This document shows, one piece after another, positions 50,911 to 59,197 of a stretch of DNA of 64,000 nt. The stretch comes from Antrihabitans stalactiti (lineage in GTDB: Bacteria > Actinomycetota > Actinomycetes > Mycobacteriales > Mycobacteriaceae), in contig NZ_VCQU01000003.1 in assembly GCF_012932915.1 (NCBI RefSeq), positions 496,001 to 560,000 of the forward strand, written 5' to 3'. Both the position numbers and the translations under genes were made by a program. The notes below the pieces were generated by a model. The model saw only the letters and a list, made by a program, of their open reading frames with translations, was not told the DNA's origin and searched no databases. Every line of letters starts with the position of its first letter. The first letter of the stretch is position 1.

Positions 50911-51996
50911 TCAGGCGTCGTTGCGCTCCTGCCGCTCCAACTCGACGTCGAATTCCAGGTCGTCGCCCTGGGTTTTGCGGAAGAGGAAGAGGAAGACGAT
51001 CCAGCCGACTATGGCGACGAGGATGAAGCTGACCCCGCGGTACACGAAAGCAGCGGCAACGGCCTGTGATGCGGGGAGCCCGGCGGTCGAGGTGAGTGTT
51101 GCGATCAAAGTGGCGTCGACGAAAACCAGCCCGCCAGGCGCGAGCGGAATGGTGCCCACCGCTTTGCCGATCGCGAACGTGATCAACAAGCCGGCCAAGC
51201 GAGGGTCTGCGCCGACGGCGTAACACGCGAAGGCGAGGCAGGCGACGTCTCCCGCACGATGGTCGAAAGCCCACAGGAAGGTCAGGGCAGCGTCTTTGGC
51301 GCTCAGTTGCACCGACTCGACCTGATGGATGATCTTGTTGACGTGCTCCATGCCGGTGTCACGTGGCTGTTTGCGGATACGGTTGTACTTGGCCACCAGC
51401 CAGCCCACAACCGACGCGATCGAATCGGGATGTTTCGACGCGTAGCTGCCCGCATAGATCAGCGCAGCGACGCCACCGATCGAAATGATCAGCGTGTACG
51501 GGCTGACCGAGCCGCCCGCGAGCAACGCACCGCCGACGCCGAGCAGGGCGAGGCCCGCAGCGGCGATGACGCCGGAGATGGCCAACTGCCACGAGGCGAC
51601 GATCGGACTCGCGCCCCAGCGGCGCATCTGCCGGTAGGTGAATGCCGTCGAAAACACTTGCCCCGCGGGCAACGTGACCGACATAGCCGTGCTGCCATAG
51701 ATGACCGACACGGACTTGCTCTGGCTCACCTGCACGCCACCCGCGGCGAGCAGCTGCTTCTGCATGCGGCCGTACCCGCTGAGTGAGACGGCCTGGGCCG
51801 CGATACACGCCGCCAACCAGCCCCAATGAATTTCACTGAGCGACTGCCAGGATTCGTGCAACCGTGGCCACAGATAGATACCCTCGGCTGTCAGCAGAGC
51901 GAGGAGAGCCACCGCGGCAACCCACCTGACCCACCAGAATCGGCCCCGCCGCCGGGTGGGCTCGCTTACGGGCTGATCAGAACCCGGCTGTGCCAC
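50911..51996 (-). CDS. LPG synthase-type flippase-like membrane protein (UPF0104)
   Basis: 361 residues with about eight transmembrane helices after a basic N-terminus. The family motif LPAGQVFSTAFTYRQMRRWG (residues about 110-130) and PLAPGGLVFVDATLIATL near the C-terminus are typical of lysylphosphatidylglycerol synthase transmembrane regions, which translocate lipids. No aminoacyl transferase domain is attached. The gene corresponds by position to Rv0204c in the mmpL3 region of Mycobacterium tuberculosis. It abuts the MazF gene stop to stop. Confidence 0.85.
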   Translation of the reverse strand: MAQPGSDQPVSEPTRRRGRFWWVRWVAAVALLALLTAEGIYLWPRLHESWQSLSEIHWGWLAACIAAQAVSLSGYGRMQKQLLAAGGVQVSQSKSVSVIYGSTAMSVTLPAGQVFSTAFTYRQMRRWGASPIVASWQLAISGVIAAAGLALLGVGGALLAGGSVSPYTLIISIGGVAALIYAGSYASKHPDSIASVVGWLVAKYNRIRKQPRDTGMEHVNKIIHQVESVQLSAKDAALTFLWAFDHRAGDVACLAFACYAVGADPRLAGLLITFAIGKAVGTIPLAPGGLVFVDATLIATLTSTAGLPASQAVAAAFVYRGVSFILVAIVGWIVFLFLFRKTQGDDLEFDVELERQERNDA

Positions 51997-52020
51997 ATGC
52001 TCAGCCTAACGAACGGTCTA

Positions 52021-53538
52021 TCAATCGACCTCGGCCAGCACCGGCGAGGCGAGTTGTGTTCGGCGCCGCCGACCCCGCAGCTGGACCTCTTCGCCCAGTT
52101 CCCAGTGCGCCTGCTCGTCTTCGTCGGCGAAGTAGAGCGCGCTGGAGGACGCCAGGGTCCGACTCGGTTGCAGTTTCGCGAGCTCAGTGAGACGAGACGC
52201 TTCGTTGACCGGATCGCCGATCACCGTGTACTCGAACCGGTTTGCGGCGCCGATATTTCCGGCGACCGCGAGGCCTGCTGAGACACCGATGCCGATATCG
52301 AGCCCCGCTACTGCAGCGAGTTCGACGCGCATCTCGCGCGCCGCCGCCAGCGCCGCCGTCGGTGCGTCGGGCCGGTCGAGTGGCGCGCCGAAGATCGCCA
52401 ACGCCGCATCACCCATGAACTTGTTGACGAAGCCGTTGTGTCGGTCCACGACTTCGACCACCACCCGGAAGAACTCGTTGAGCAGGCTGACGACCTCGGT
52501 CGGCGGGCGCTCGGCCGCCGCTGCCGTCGAACCGACCATATCGACGAACAGCACTGCGACGAAACGGGTCTCGCCGCCGAGTTCGGTACCGAACTGCAGT
52601 GCGCGACGCGCGACGTCCTCGCCGACGTGCTGACCGAACAGTTCTTGCAGCACCCGCCGTTCCGACGACTCTTCCATCATCCGGTTGAAGCCCACTTGGA
52701 GGCGGCCGATCTCACTACCGTCGAACACCTCGACCTGCACGTCGTCGGCGCCGTTCTGAACCTGCTCGATGGCGCGGGTGAGTTGCCGGATCGGATCGGA
52801 AATGCTGCCGCTGGTGAGCATGGACAGCGCGAACGCCTGCACGATCAGTACGCACGTGATCAACAGGATCGAGATTGCGAGCGAGTTCGCGGGGAACTCG
52901 ATGTCTGTCGAAATCTGTGTCGCGCAGAGCAACACGATGCCGATCGCGGGCGCCAAAGTGCCAAGGCCCCAGGTCATCGCCATGCGGGTGCCGACGCCGG
53001 GGGTGAGGGTGCGGTCGAAACCGCCTTCGCTCAAGGCCTTTGCTGCGACCGGTCGCAGAATGCGTTCGCCCAGCATGTAACTGAAGCCGAACACGATGAC
53101 TGCGGCCATCGCAACGGTCAAGATCACCGCGGCAGCGAGTTCACGCGCGGACGAGATCGTGAAGATCGCAAACAGCGCGCCGCCGAACAACCACAGCACG
53201 AGGTGCACGATCGCCTGGCGGAGCGGCGCGTGCAACGCAGCTTGTTGCTCACGGCGACTCGGCGGACCGCCGCGCAACTGCCAGCGCACGACCGGACCAA
53301 GCAACACGGCCGACGCCACCAAACTGAACAGTGCGCCGATGCCGAGCATCGAGGCGAAGATGATCAAGTTCGTGCGACGGTTCGAAATGATCACCGATTG
53401 CTGGGGTACGGGCAGTCCGTGGCGAATGAACGCGTAGACCAAGAGCGCCCCGAAGCCGTTGGCCAGCGCCATCGACCCGACGTAGAGCGGCCAGCGGGTG
53501 TGCATCGTTTGCTTGACCGCTTCCAGGGGGACCGTCAC
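52021..53538 (-). CDS. Membrane adenylate/guanylate cyclase with HAMP domain
   Basis: 505 residues. Six transmembrane helices (residues about 20-240) are followed by a HAMP domain (SISDPIRQLTRAIEQVQNG) and a class III cyclase domain from about residue 325. Metal-binding aspartates are Asp333 in LFVDMVGST and Asp377 in NKFMGDAALAIF, with Lys373 as base-binding residue; EYTVIGDPVNEASRL completes the site. The arrangement matches Rv1318c/Rv3645-type mycobacterial cyclases, which make cAMP in response to membrane lipids such as fatty acids. It is a single gene facing the AI-2E transporter gene. Confidence 0.9.
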   Translation of the reverse strand: MTVPLEAVKQTMHTRWPLYVGSMALANGFGALLVYAFIRHGLPVPQQSVIISNRRTNLIIFASMLGIGALFSLVASAVLLGPVVRWQLRGGPPSRREQQAALHAPLRQAIVHLVLWLFGGALFAIFTISSARELAAAVILTVAMAAVIVFGFSYMLGERILRPVAAKALSEGGFDRTLTPGVGTRMAMTWGLGTLAPAIGIVLLCATQISTDIEFPANSLAISILLITCVLIVQAFALSMLTSGSISDPIRQLTRAIEQVQNGADDVQVEVFDGSEIGRLQVGFNRMMEESSERRVLQELFGQHVGEDVARRALQFGTELGGETRFVAVLFVDMVGSTAAAAERPPTEVVSLLNEFFRVVVEVVDRHNGFVNKFMGDAALAIFGAPLDRPDAPTAALAAAREMRVELAAVAGLDIGIGVSAGLAVAGNIGAANRFEYTVIGDPVNEASRLTELAKLQPSRTLASSSALYFADEDEQAHWELGEEVQLRGRRRRTQLASPVLAEVD

Positions 53539-53605
53539 GAAACTAATTTAGCGTTCCCTGTGTTCGCGGCGCGTGATTGTGGCAGTTCCCGATAGGCTCG
53601 ACCGA

Positions 53606-54778
53606 ATGAGCGCGAAAGATCCGCGATCTGACGCTGACGCCTATGCCGACTCGGTCCATCCGCTCGTTCGGGTGGGTGCTGAGTGGACGTGGCGGCTTCT
53701 CGTGCTGTTCGCCGGGTTGCTCGCGCTCGGCTACCTCGTGCAAAAACTGTCGACGGTGATGATTCCGCTCGCCATCGCTTTGCTCGCCTCGGCAATGCTG
53801 TCGCCCATCGTCGACTGGATGCAGCGCCAAGGCGTTCCGCGCTCCGCCGGTGTCATCGTTGCGATCATCGGTTCCATCGGCGCACTCGCCGGGATCATGA
53901 CCTTCGTGGTCGAGCAGTTCATCGACGGTTTGCCACAGCTCAGCGCACAGATCACGAACAGCATCCACGAGATCGAGGTGTGGCTCACCGACGGTCCGCT
54001 GCATCGCAGTCCAGACCAGATCAAGAGTGCCAGTGAGTCGGTCGTCAACGCGATCCAGTCGAATCAAAGCAACCTCACGAGCGGCGCTCTTGCCACCGCG
54101 ACCGCGATCGGCGAGGTGCTCACCGGTTCGCTGCTCGCGCTGTTCATCCTGATCTTCTTCCTCTACAGCGGCGACCAGATCTGGGAGTTCGTCACCCGGA
54201 TCGTGCCGACTCATGCGCGACGCCGCGTCAGGCTCGCGGGAAAGCAGGGCTTCGGCTCCCTGGTCGGCTTCGTCCGCGCGACCGTGGCGGTCGCGGCCGT
54301 CGACGCGATCGGCATCGGCGCAGGTCTGGCGATTCTTGGTGTGCCGCTGGCTCTTCCACTGGCATCGCTGGTGTTCATCGGTGCCTTCATCCCGATCATC
54401 GGTGCATTTCTGACCGGCTTCGTCGCCGTGCTTATTGCCCTGGTGACGAAAGGCCTGATCACGGCGGCGATTACGTTCGGGATCATCGTGGCCGTCATGC
54501 AACTCGAGGGCCATGTTCTGCAGCCGTTGCTGCTCGGGCGCGCGGTCCGGATCCATCCGCTCGCCGTAGTGCTGGCGATCACGACGGGAATTGTTCTCGC
54601 CGGAATCGTCGGCGGTCTGCTTGCGGTGCCGGTGGTCGCGATGCTCAACACGGCGATCAGGTCGTTGCTCGCCGACGAATCGGACGTTTTGTTCCTGGAG
54701 GACTCCGACGATGTTGCGGGCTCGTTGGTGGCTGCCGAGCCAGACGCGCCCGACAGTCCCGAACCCGATGACTCCTGA
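53606..54778 (+). CDS. AI-2E family transporter
   Basis: 390 residues with seven or eight helices. The family pattern is LSTVMIPLAIALLASAMLSP in the first helix pair, PRSAGVIVAIIGSI, and LEGHVLQPLLLGRAVRIHPL near the C-terminus. Such proteins export small molecules or ions; the mycobacterial homologue in the same position is Rv0205 next to mmpL3. I chose ATG 53606; the upstream in-frame ATG at 53573 lies too close to the cyclase promoter. The stop overlaps the histidine kinase start by 11 bases, an uncommon coupling for this transporter. Confidence 0.87.
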   Translation: MSAKDPRSDADAYADSVHPLVRVGAEWTWRLLVLFAGLLALGYLVQKLSTVMIPLAIALLASAMLSPIVDWMQRQGVPRSAGVIVAIIGSIGALAGIMTFVVEQFIDGLPQLSAQITNSIHEIEVWLTDGPLHRSPDQIKSASESVVNAIQSNQSNLTSGALATATAIGEVLTGSLLALFILIFFLYSGDQIWEFVTRIVPTHARRRVRLAGKQGFGSLVGFVRATVAVAAVDAIGIGAGLAILGVPLALPLASLVFIGAFIPIIGAFLTGFVAVLIALVTKGLITAAITFGIIVAVMQLEGHVLQPLLLGRAVRIHPLAVVLAITTGIVLAGIVGGLLAVPVVAMLNTAIRSLLADESDVLFLEDSDDVAGSLVAAEPDAPDSPEPDDS

Positions 54779-56003
54779 GCCGGAGCAACACTCCGTAGGA
54801 CGGTTGCGAGCCGGATGGCGACGGCGGCGCGCAGAACGACCGAATTTACGTGCTCTGACCGGCGTCGAGTCCGATCCCATTGCGCCGTTGTGGCGAGCGA
54901 GCCAGGCCTTTCGCTTGGTGACGCTGGCTTACGCCGTCACCTACCAGGTCTCAAGCGTGCCGAACTATTCGAACGCGAAGTTGTCCTGGGCGATCGTCGG
55001 GGTGATGGCGATCTGGTCCGGCGTCTCGGCGGTGGCGCTTACCCACGCGACTGTTCCTCGCTGGTGGGTGGTGCTTGCCGATCAGTTCGTCATCGCCGCG
55101 ATCATGATCGCGACCAGGGCGGTGTCGGAACACGACTGGTACACGGCCAATCAGACGATCGCGACCACGCTCTGGGCAGCGAATGCGGTGCTATCGGCGG
55201 CGATCTTGTGCGGTCCGTGGATCGGGGTGCTGTCGGGCCTCGGTATCGCCCTCGTGTCGTTGAGCGTGAAAGAGGCGATCAATTCGGAAGTGTGGCGCGA
55301 CGCGACGATTCCGATGCTGGTGTCTGCAGGTCTCGCGATCGGGCTGGCGTCGAGCACCGCCACACGCGCGCACGCGCAGCTCGAGCGCGCTGTTCGGCTG
55401 GCTGCGGCGACCGAGGAACGCGAACGGTTAGCGAGGGAAGTGCACGACGGGGTGCTGCAGGTGCTCGCGTATGTGCAGCGACGAGGAACCGAAATAGGCG
55501 GTCCTGCGGCTGAGCTCGCGCAGAAGGCGGGTGAGCAAGAGGTCGCGCTTCGAGTGTTGATTTCCGAGCAAGGCGCGGGGGCCTCGTCGGATGCCGGCGG
55601 CGGTGCCGTCGACCTACGTCCGCTCTTGCGCACCCAGGCCCGGACCTCGGTGTCGATCAGTGCCCCTGGCGACCCGGTCCTGGTGAGCCGGCACATCGGC
55701 ACCGAACTGGCAGCCGCCGTCGCGACCGCGCTGTCCAACGTCGAACTCCATGCCGGACCGCGTGCGAAGGCCTTTGTTCTTGTCGAGGACGTCGGCGACG
55801 ACGTGATCGTGAGTGTGCGCGACGACGGCTCGGGCATTGCGCCCGGACGCCTCGACGAAGCCGAAGCAGAAGGACGCCTGGGGGTGTCACGCTCGATCCG
55901 CGGCCGGATCGAGGGCCTCGGCGGAACGGCCGATCTTTTCACCGAACCTGGTGGCGGGACAGAATGGGAGTTCCGCGTTCCGAGGGGTAGGGAGTCACGA
56001 TGA
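54768..56003 (+). CDS. macS: Sensor histidine kinase, MacS-like
   Basis: 411 residues. Five or six N-terminal membrane helices (about 45-190) precede a HisKA_3-type dimerisation domain with the phospho-accepting His226 in LAREVHDGVLQVLAYVQRRG, and an HATPase domain with SVRDDGSGIAPGRLDEAEAE. The C-terminus ends in an EWEFRVPRG strand. The membrane domain, H-box and its partner response regulator match the MacS/MacR pair described in actinobacteria. The gene overlaps the AI-2E gene and the following regulator (ATGA), so both are co-expressed. Confidence 0.85.
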   Translation: MTPEPEQHSVGRLRAGWRRRRAERPNLRALTGVESDPIAPLWRASQAFRLVTLAYAVTYQVSSVPNYSNAKLSWAIVGVMAIWSGVSAVALTHATVPRWWVVLADQFVIAAIMIATRAVSEHDWYTANQTIATTLWAANAVLSAAILCGPWIGVLSGLGIALVSLSVKEAINSEVWRDATIPMLVSAGLAIGLASSTATRAHAQLERAVRLAAATEERERLAREVHDGVLQVLAYVQRRGTEIGGPAAELAQKAGEQEVALRVLISEQGAGASSDAGGGAVDLRPLLRTQARTSVSISAPGDPVLVSRHIGTELAAAVATALSNVELHAGPRAKAFVLVEDVGDDVIVSVRDDGSGIAPGRLDEAEAEGRLGVSRSIRGRIEGLGGTADLFTEPGGGTEWEFRVPRGRESR

Positions 56004-56650
56004 CCGGCGTATCGGTGATGGTCGTCGACGACCATCCGATGTGGCGCGACGGCGTGTCACGCGACCTCGAAGCCGCGGGTTTCGACGTCGTTGCCACCGC
56101 GGACGGCGTGGGTTCGGCGACCCGGCGTGCCGCTGCCGTTCAGCCTGCCGTCGTCTTGATGGACATGCAACTGGCTGATGGTGACGGTGCCGAAGCGACG
56201 GCGAAGGTGCTCGAAGTATCGCCGGCGAGCAGGGTTCTGGTGCTGTCCGCGTCCGCCGAGCGCGACGATGTGCTCGAGGCGATCAAGGCGGGAGCTTCCG
56301 GCTACCTCGTCAAGAGCGCGTCGGCAGCCGAATTGATCGACGCGGTTCGTGCGACAGCAGCGGGGCAACCGGTGTTCACCCCCGGCCTGGCCGGCCTGGT
56401 TCTCGGCGAATACCGACGGATGGCGACAGCTCCGACCGACGAACGGTCACCGCAGTTGCCCGCGCTGACCGACCGTGAAACCGAGGTGCTGCGCTTGGTC
56501 GCAAAAGGGCTGAGTGCCAAGCAGATTGCGACGCGGCTCTCGCTCAGTCATCGGACCGTGGAGAACCACGTGCAAGCGACGTTACGCAAGCTTCAACTGG
56601 CGAATCGGGTGGAGCTGACTCGGTATGCAATCGAGCAAGGCCTCGAGTAG
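56000..56650 (+). CDS. macR: LuxR-type response regulator, MacR-like
   Basis: 216 residues. The receiver domain has the acidic pair in VMVVDDHPMWRDG and the phosphorylated Asp55 in VVLMDMQLADGDG; the C-terminal LuxR helix-turn-helix is LTDRETEVLRLVAKGLSAKQ followed by RTVENHVQATLRKLQ. It is overlapped by the MacS-like kinase gene and should be its output regulator. The next gene, a DUF1707 protein, is on the same strand 21 bases downstream and may be a target. Confidence 0.92.
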   Translation: MTGVSVMVVDDHPMWRDGVSRDLEAAGFDVVATADGVGSATRRAAAVQPAVVLMDMQLADGDGAEATAKVLEVSPASRVLVLSASAERDDVLEAIKAGASGYLVKSASAAELIDAVRATAAGQPVFTPGLAGLVLGEYRRMATAPTDERSPQLPALTDRETEVLRLVAKGLSAKQIATRLSLSHRTVENHVQATLRKLQLANRVELTRYAIEQGLE

Positions 56651-56671
56651 CGACTAGCTACTGTGGAAGGT

Positions 56672-57274
56672 ATGGAAGCCAGGGATCTCCGGGTGTCGGA
56701 TGCCGAACGGGAACACGTCGGCCGGCTGCTCCAGCGCGCGGTCGGCCGGGGGATGCTGTCGTTGGGCGAGTTCACCGAGCGGATGGATACTGCGCTCGCC
56801 GCCAAAACTCGTGGCGAGCTGAACGTTGTCCTCGCCGATCTGCCAGGTCTGCGACTGGTCGACGAGTCGACGGGTACGCGAGCCGCTGCGCAGGTCCAAC
56901 CAGGCGATCCCCACGTTCTTCGCGGGCGATTGTCGAGTCTGGAGCGAAAGGGTCCGTGGCGGGTGCCCGCGGCGCTCGCGACGAAGACTCAAATGGCGAG
57001 CGTGACACTCGATTTCACCAAGGCGATCATCGACAGCCAGGTTGTCGAGCTCAGCTTGGACGATTACTGCAGCAGCCACACCCTGATCGTTCCGCCCGAT
57101 GCGACGGTCGACGTCAACGGTCTCGACCTGATCGGTGGCAGTGTGAAAACCAAGGTCGGGAACGGTCCGCCGCTGGGGCACCCGCACATCGTCGTGACTG
57201 GGCGGCTGCGGTTCGGGTCGATCACAATCAAGCGTCCGGGCGGCTGGAAGAAGCTGCTCACTCAGCAGCAGTGA
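56672..57274 (+). CDS. DUF1707 domain protein
   Basis: 200 residues. The N-terminal 55 residues (ARDLRVSDAEREHVGRLLQ, LGEFTERMDTALAAKTRGEL) are the DUF1707 domain, common as a membrane-associated or DNA-linked helix module in actinobacteria. The remainder is a beta-rich region rather than the usual membrane tail, resembling the cell-wall-active antibiotics response (LiaF-like) domain. ATG 56672 gives the standard start MEARDLRVS; GTG 56663 is an alternative. Located next to a MacRS two-component pair, so a role in envelope stress is plausible. Confidence 0.78.
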   Translation: MEARDLRVSDAEREHVGRLLQRAVGRGMLSLGEFTERMDTALAAKTRGELNVVLADLPGLRLVDESTGTRAAAQVQPGDPHVLRGRLSSLERKGPWRVPAALATKTQMASVTLDFTKAIIDSQVVELSLDDYCSSHTLIVPPDATVDVNGLDLIGGSVKTKVGNGPPLGHPHIVVTGRLRFGSITIKRPGGWKKLLTQQQ

Positions 57275-57343
57275 CGAAATTCCCTACTCAGGCTGAGTAA
57301 GTCTACTCTTCTGGTCGCGCTGGCGACGGCCGAATCTTGAGGT

Positions 57344-59197
57344 ATGACTTCGCCACGCCCGCACATTGTGGACCCGCAGCTGGTGGCCCGGCTGTCCGAC
57401 GAGTTCACTGCCCTCGGCCGCCAGCTGGGGTCCGTCGGCCAAGACCTCGCCGCCCTGCGAACCCAACTCGACGCCGCGGCGCGGCCCCAGTACGCCCCGC
57501 CGCAGTACGTACCGCCACGCCCGCAACAGATGCCGCGCTACACCCCGCCCCAGTACATTCCGCCTCAGCGACCGCCGGCGCCACAACAGACCTGGACCCC
57601 GCAGCCACGGGTCGCGCCTCGGACACCGTGGTGGCAACGCGATGGTGTGATCAGTCGCCTGCTCGCCGTTGCGGGTGCGGGCGTCACGCTGATCGGCGTA
57701 GTGCTCCTGCTCGTCCTCGCCGCACAGGCGGGGTTCTTCGGTCCGGTTGCCCGGGTCGCGGCAGGCGGTGCGCTGTCGGCTGGTCTCGTTGTCGTCGGCG
57801 TATACGTGTTCGGCCGCGCCGGCGGTCGGGTCGGGGGAATCGCGCTGGTAGCCACCGGTATTGCGGGCGCGTACCTGGACGTCGTCGCGATGACGACGGT
57901 GTACGAGTGGGTAGCGGCACCGCTCGGCTTGCTCATCGCCCTCGTCGTCTGCGGAGGCGGTATCGCGATCGCGGCGAAGTGGCAAGCGCAAACTCTTGCA
58001 CTGCTTACTGTTTCGGGAGTGGCGCTGCTCGCTCCCTTCGTCACCGGCGGAATTACGTTGACGCTCATAGGGTTCCTGATCGTCATGCAGATCTCCTGCT
58101 ATCCAGTGCAATTGCTGCGGCCCTGGCCGTTCCTGCACATCGCACGGACCGTTCCAGTGGTGTTCGCGCTCTTGGTGGCGATCGCCGCGCAGGTCGTGGG
58201 CGATTCCGATCGGAACTACTCGTATTGGCTGTTGGCTTCGAGCGTGGTGGTTGCGGCGTTCGGGTTGTCGACGGCGATCAGCGCGGTCTGGCGAACAGCG
58301 ACCGACTACACGGCGAGTGCGATGTTCGGCGCAGCAGCCGTGCCGCTGCTGCTGATCACCGCTCTGTTCGAGCGCGCTCCGGGTGCCATCATCGAAGGAT
58401 CGTTCGCAGCAGTGCTTCTCGTGGTCGCCGTGCTGCGAATGTTGCCTGCGCACACAAGGATCGCCGCGGTCGGCGTGAGTGTGCTTGCTTTGCTGCAAGC
58501 GTGCGTTCTTGCCACCGAGGTGCAGACGCTGCCGATCGCGCTGCTCGTCGTGGCAATCGGATTCGTCGCAGTCTCCGGCCAGGTCCGGTCCAAGTTCGCC
58601 TACTTCTTGGGCTTGGGCTTCGCGGTGGTGGGCGGTCTCGCCTATCTCGGTGTCGCCTCGCCGGAAGCGCTGTCGTCGCCTGCCCGCGCGGTCGACGACC
58701 TCGGATCGGCCGTCGTGATCGCCGGCCTGCTCGGCATCGCGACCGTGGTGCTACTTGGTTGGCAGGCGAATCGACTGGCGCTGGTGGCTCGCGGCAGCGT
58801 GGAGACCTTCGTCGTTCTCGGCGGGTTGTGCGGTCTGTACGCGATGACCGCTGCGACCGTGGCGGCCGGCGTCGCCATCGGCGGAACGGACGGTTTCACC
58901 GCCGGGCATTGCGTCAGCACTATCGCGTGGATGGTCGCGGCGACCGTGCTGCTGCTGCGCGGCTTGAAGGCGCGGACCAACGTCCAGGTCATCCTCGTCG
59001 CGGGCTTGTCATTGACCGGCGCAGCGCTGGCCAAGCTGTTCCTGTTCGACCTGGCCACCCTCGACGGACTACTGCGGGTCGCCGCATTCATCGCGGTCGG
59101 ACTGCTGCTCCTGGTTGCAGGAACGATGTATGCGAAAGCGTTCGCCGAGCGAGAGCAGCAGGCTAGTGCCGGTTCTCTCGCTTCAGCAGGTCGCTGA
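57344..59197 (+). CDS. DUF2339-like polytopic membrane protein
   Basis: 617 residues. A 95-residue cytoplasmic N-terminus contains a proline-rich segment with PPQY repeats, then about 18 transmembrane helices fill the rest, the pattern of DUF2339 proteins. Helix motifs such as GAGVTLIGVVLLLVLAAQAG and LAKLFLFDLATLDGLLR near the C-terminus support the family. Function unknown, with links to cell-envelope glycolipid or polysaccharide metabolism suggested for some members. The 3' end overlaps the convergent mmpL3 gene by 35 bases. Confidence 0.8.
   Translation: MTSPRPHIVDPQLVARLSDEFTALGRQLGSVGQDLAALRTQLDAAARPQYAPPQYVPPRPQQMPRYTPPQYIPPQRPPAPQQTWTPQPRVAPRTPWWQRDGVISRLLAVAGAGVTLIGVVLLLVLAAQAGFFGPVARVAAGGALSAGLVVVGVYVFGRAGGRVGGIALVATGIAGAYLDVVAMTTVYEWVAAPLGLLIALVVCGGGIAIAAKWQAQTLALLTVSGVALLAPFVTGGITLTLIGFLIVMQISCYPVQLLRPWPFLHIARTVPVVFALLVAIAAQVVGDSDRNYSYWLLASSVVVAAFGLSTAISAVWRTATDYTASAMFGAAAVPLLLITALFERAPGAIIEGSFAAVLLVVAVLRMLPAHTRIAAVGVSVLALLQACVLATEVQTLPIALLVVAIGFVAVSGQVRSKFAYFLGLGFAVVGGLAYLGVASPEALSSPARAVDDLGSAVVIAGLLGIATVVLLGWQANRLALVARGSVETFVVLGGLCGLYAMTAATVAAGVAIGGTDGFTAGHCVSTIAWMVAATVLLLRGLKARTNVQVILVAGLSLTGAALAKLFLFDLATLDGLLRVAAFIAVGLLLLVAGTMYAKAFAEREQQASAGSLASAGR

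Noticed and set aside
57337-59166. 609-codon plus-strand frame overlapping the DUF2339 gene
   Set aside because: Arg/Gly-rich out-of-frame translation; the DUF2339 frame shows clear membrane helices.
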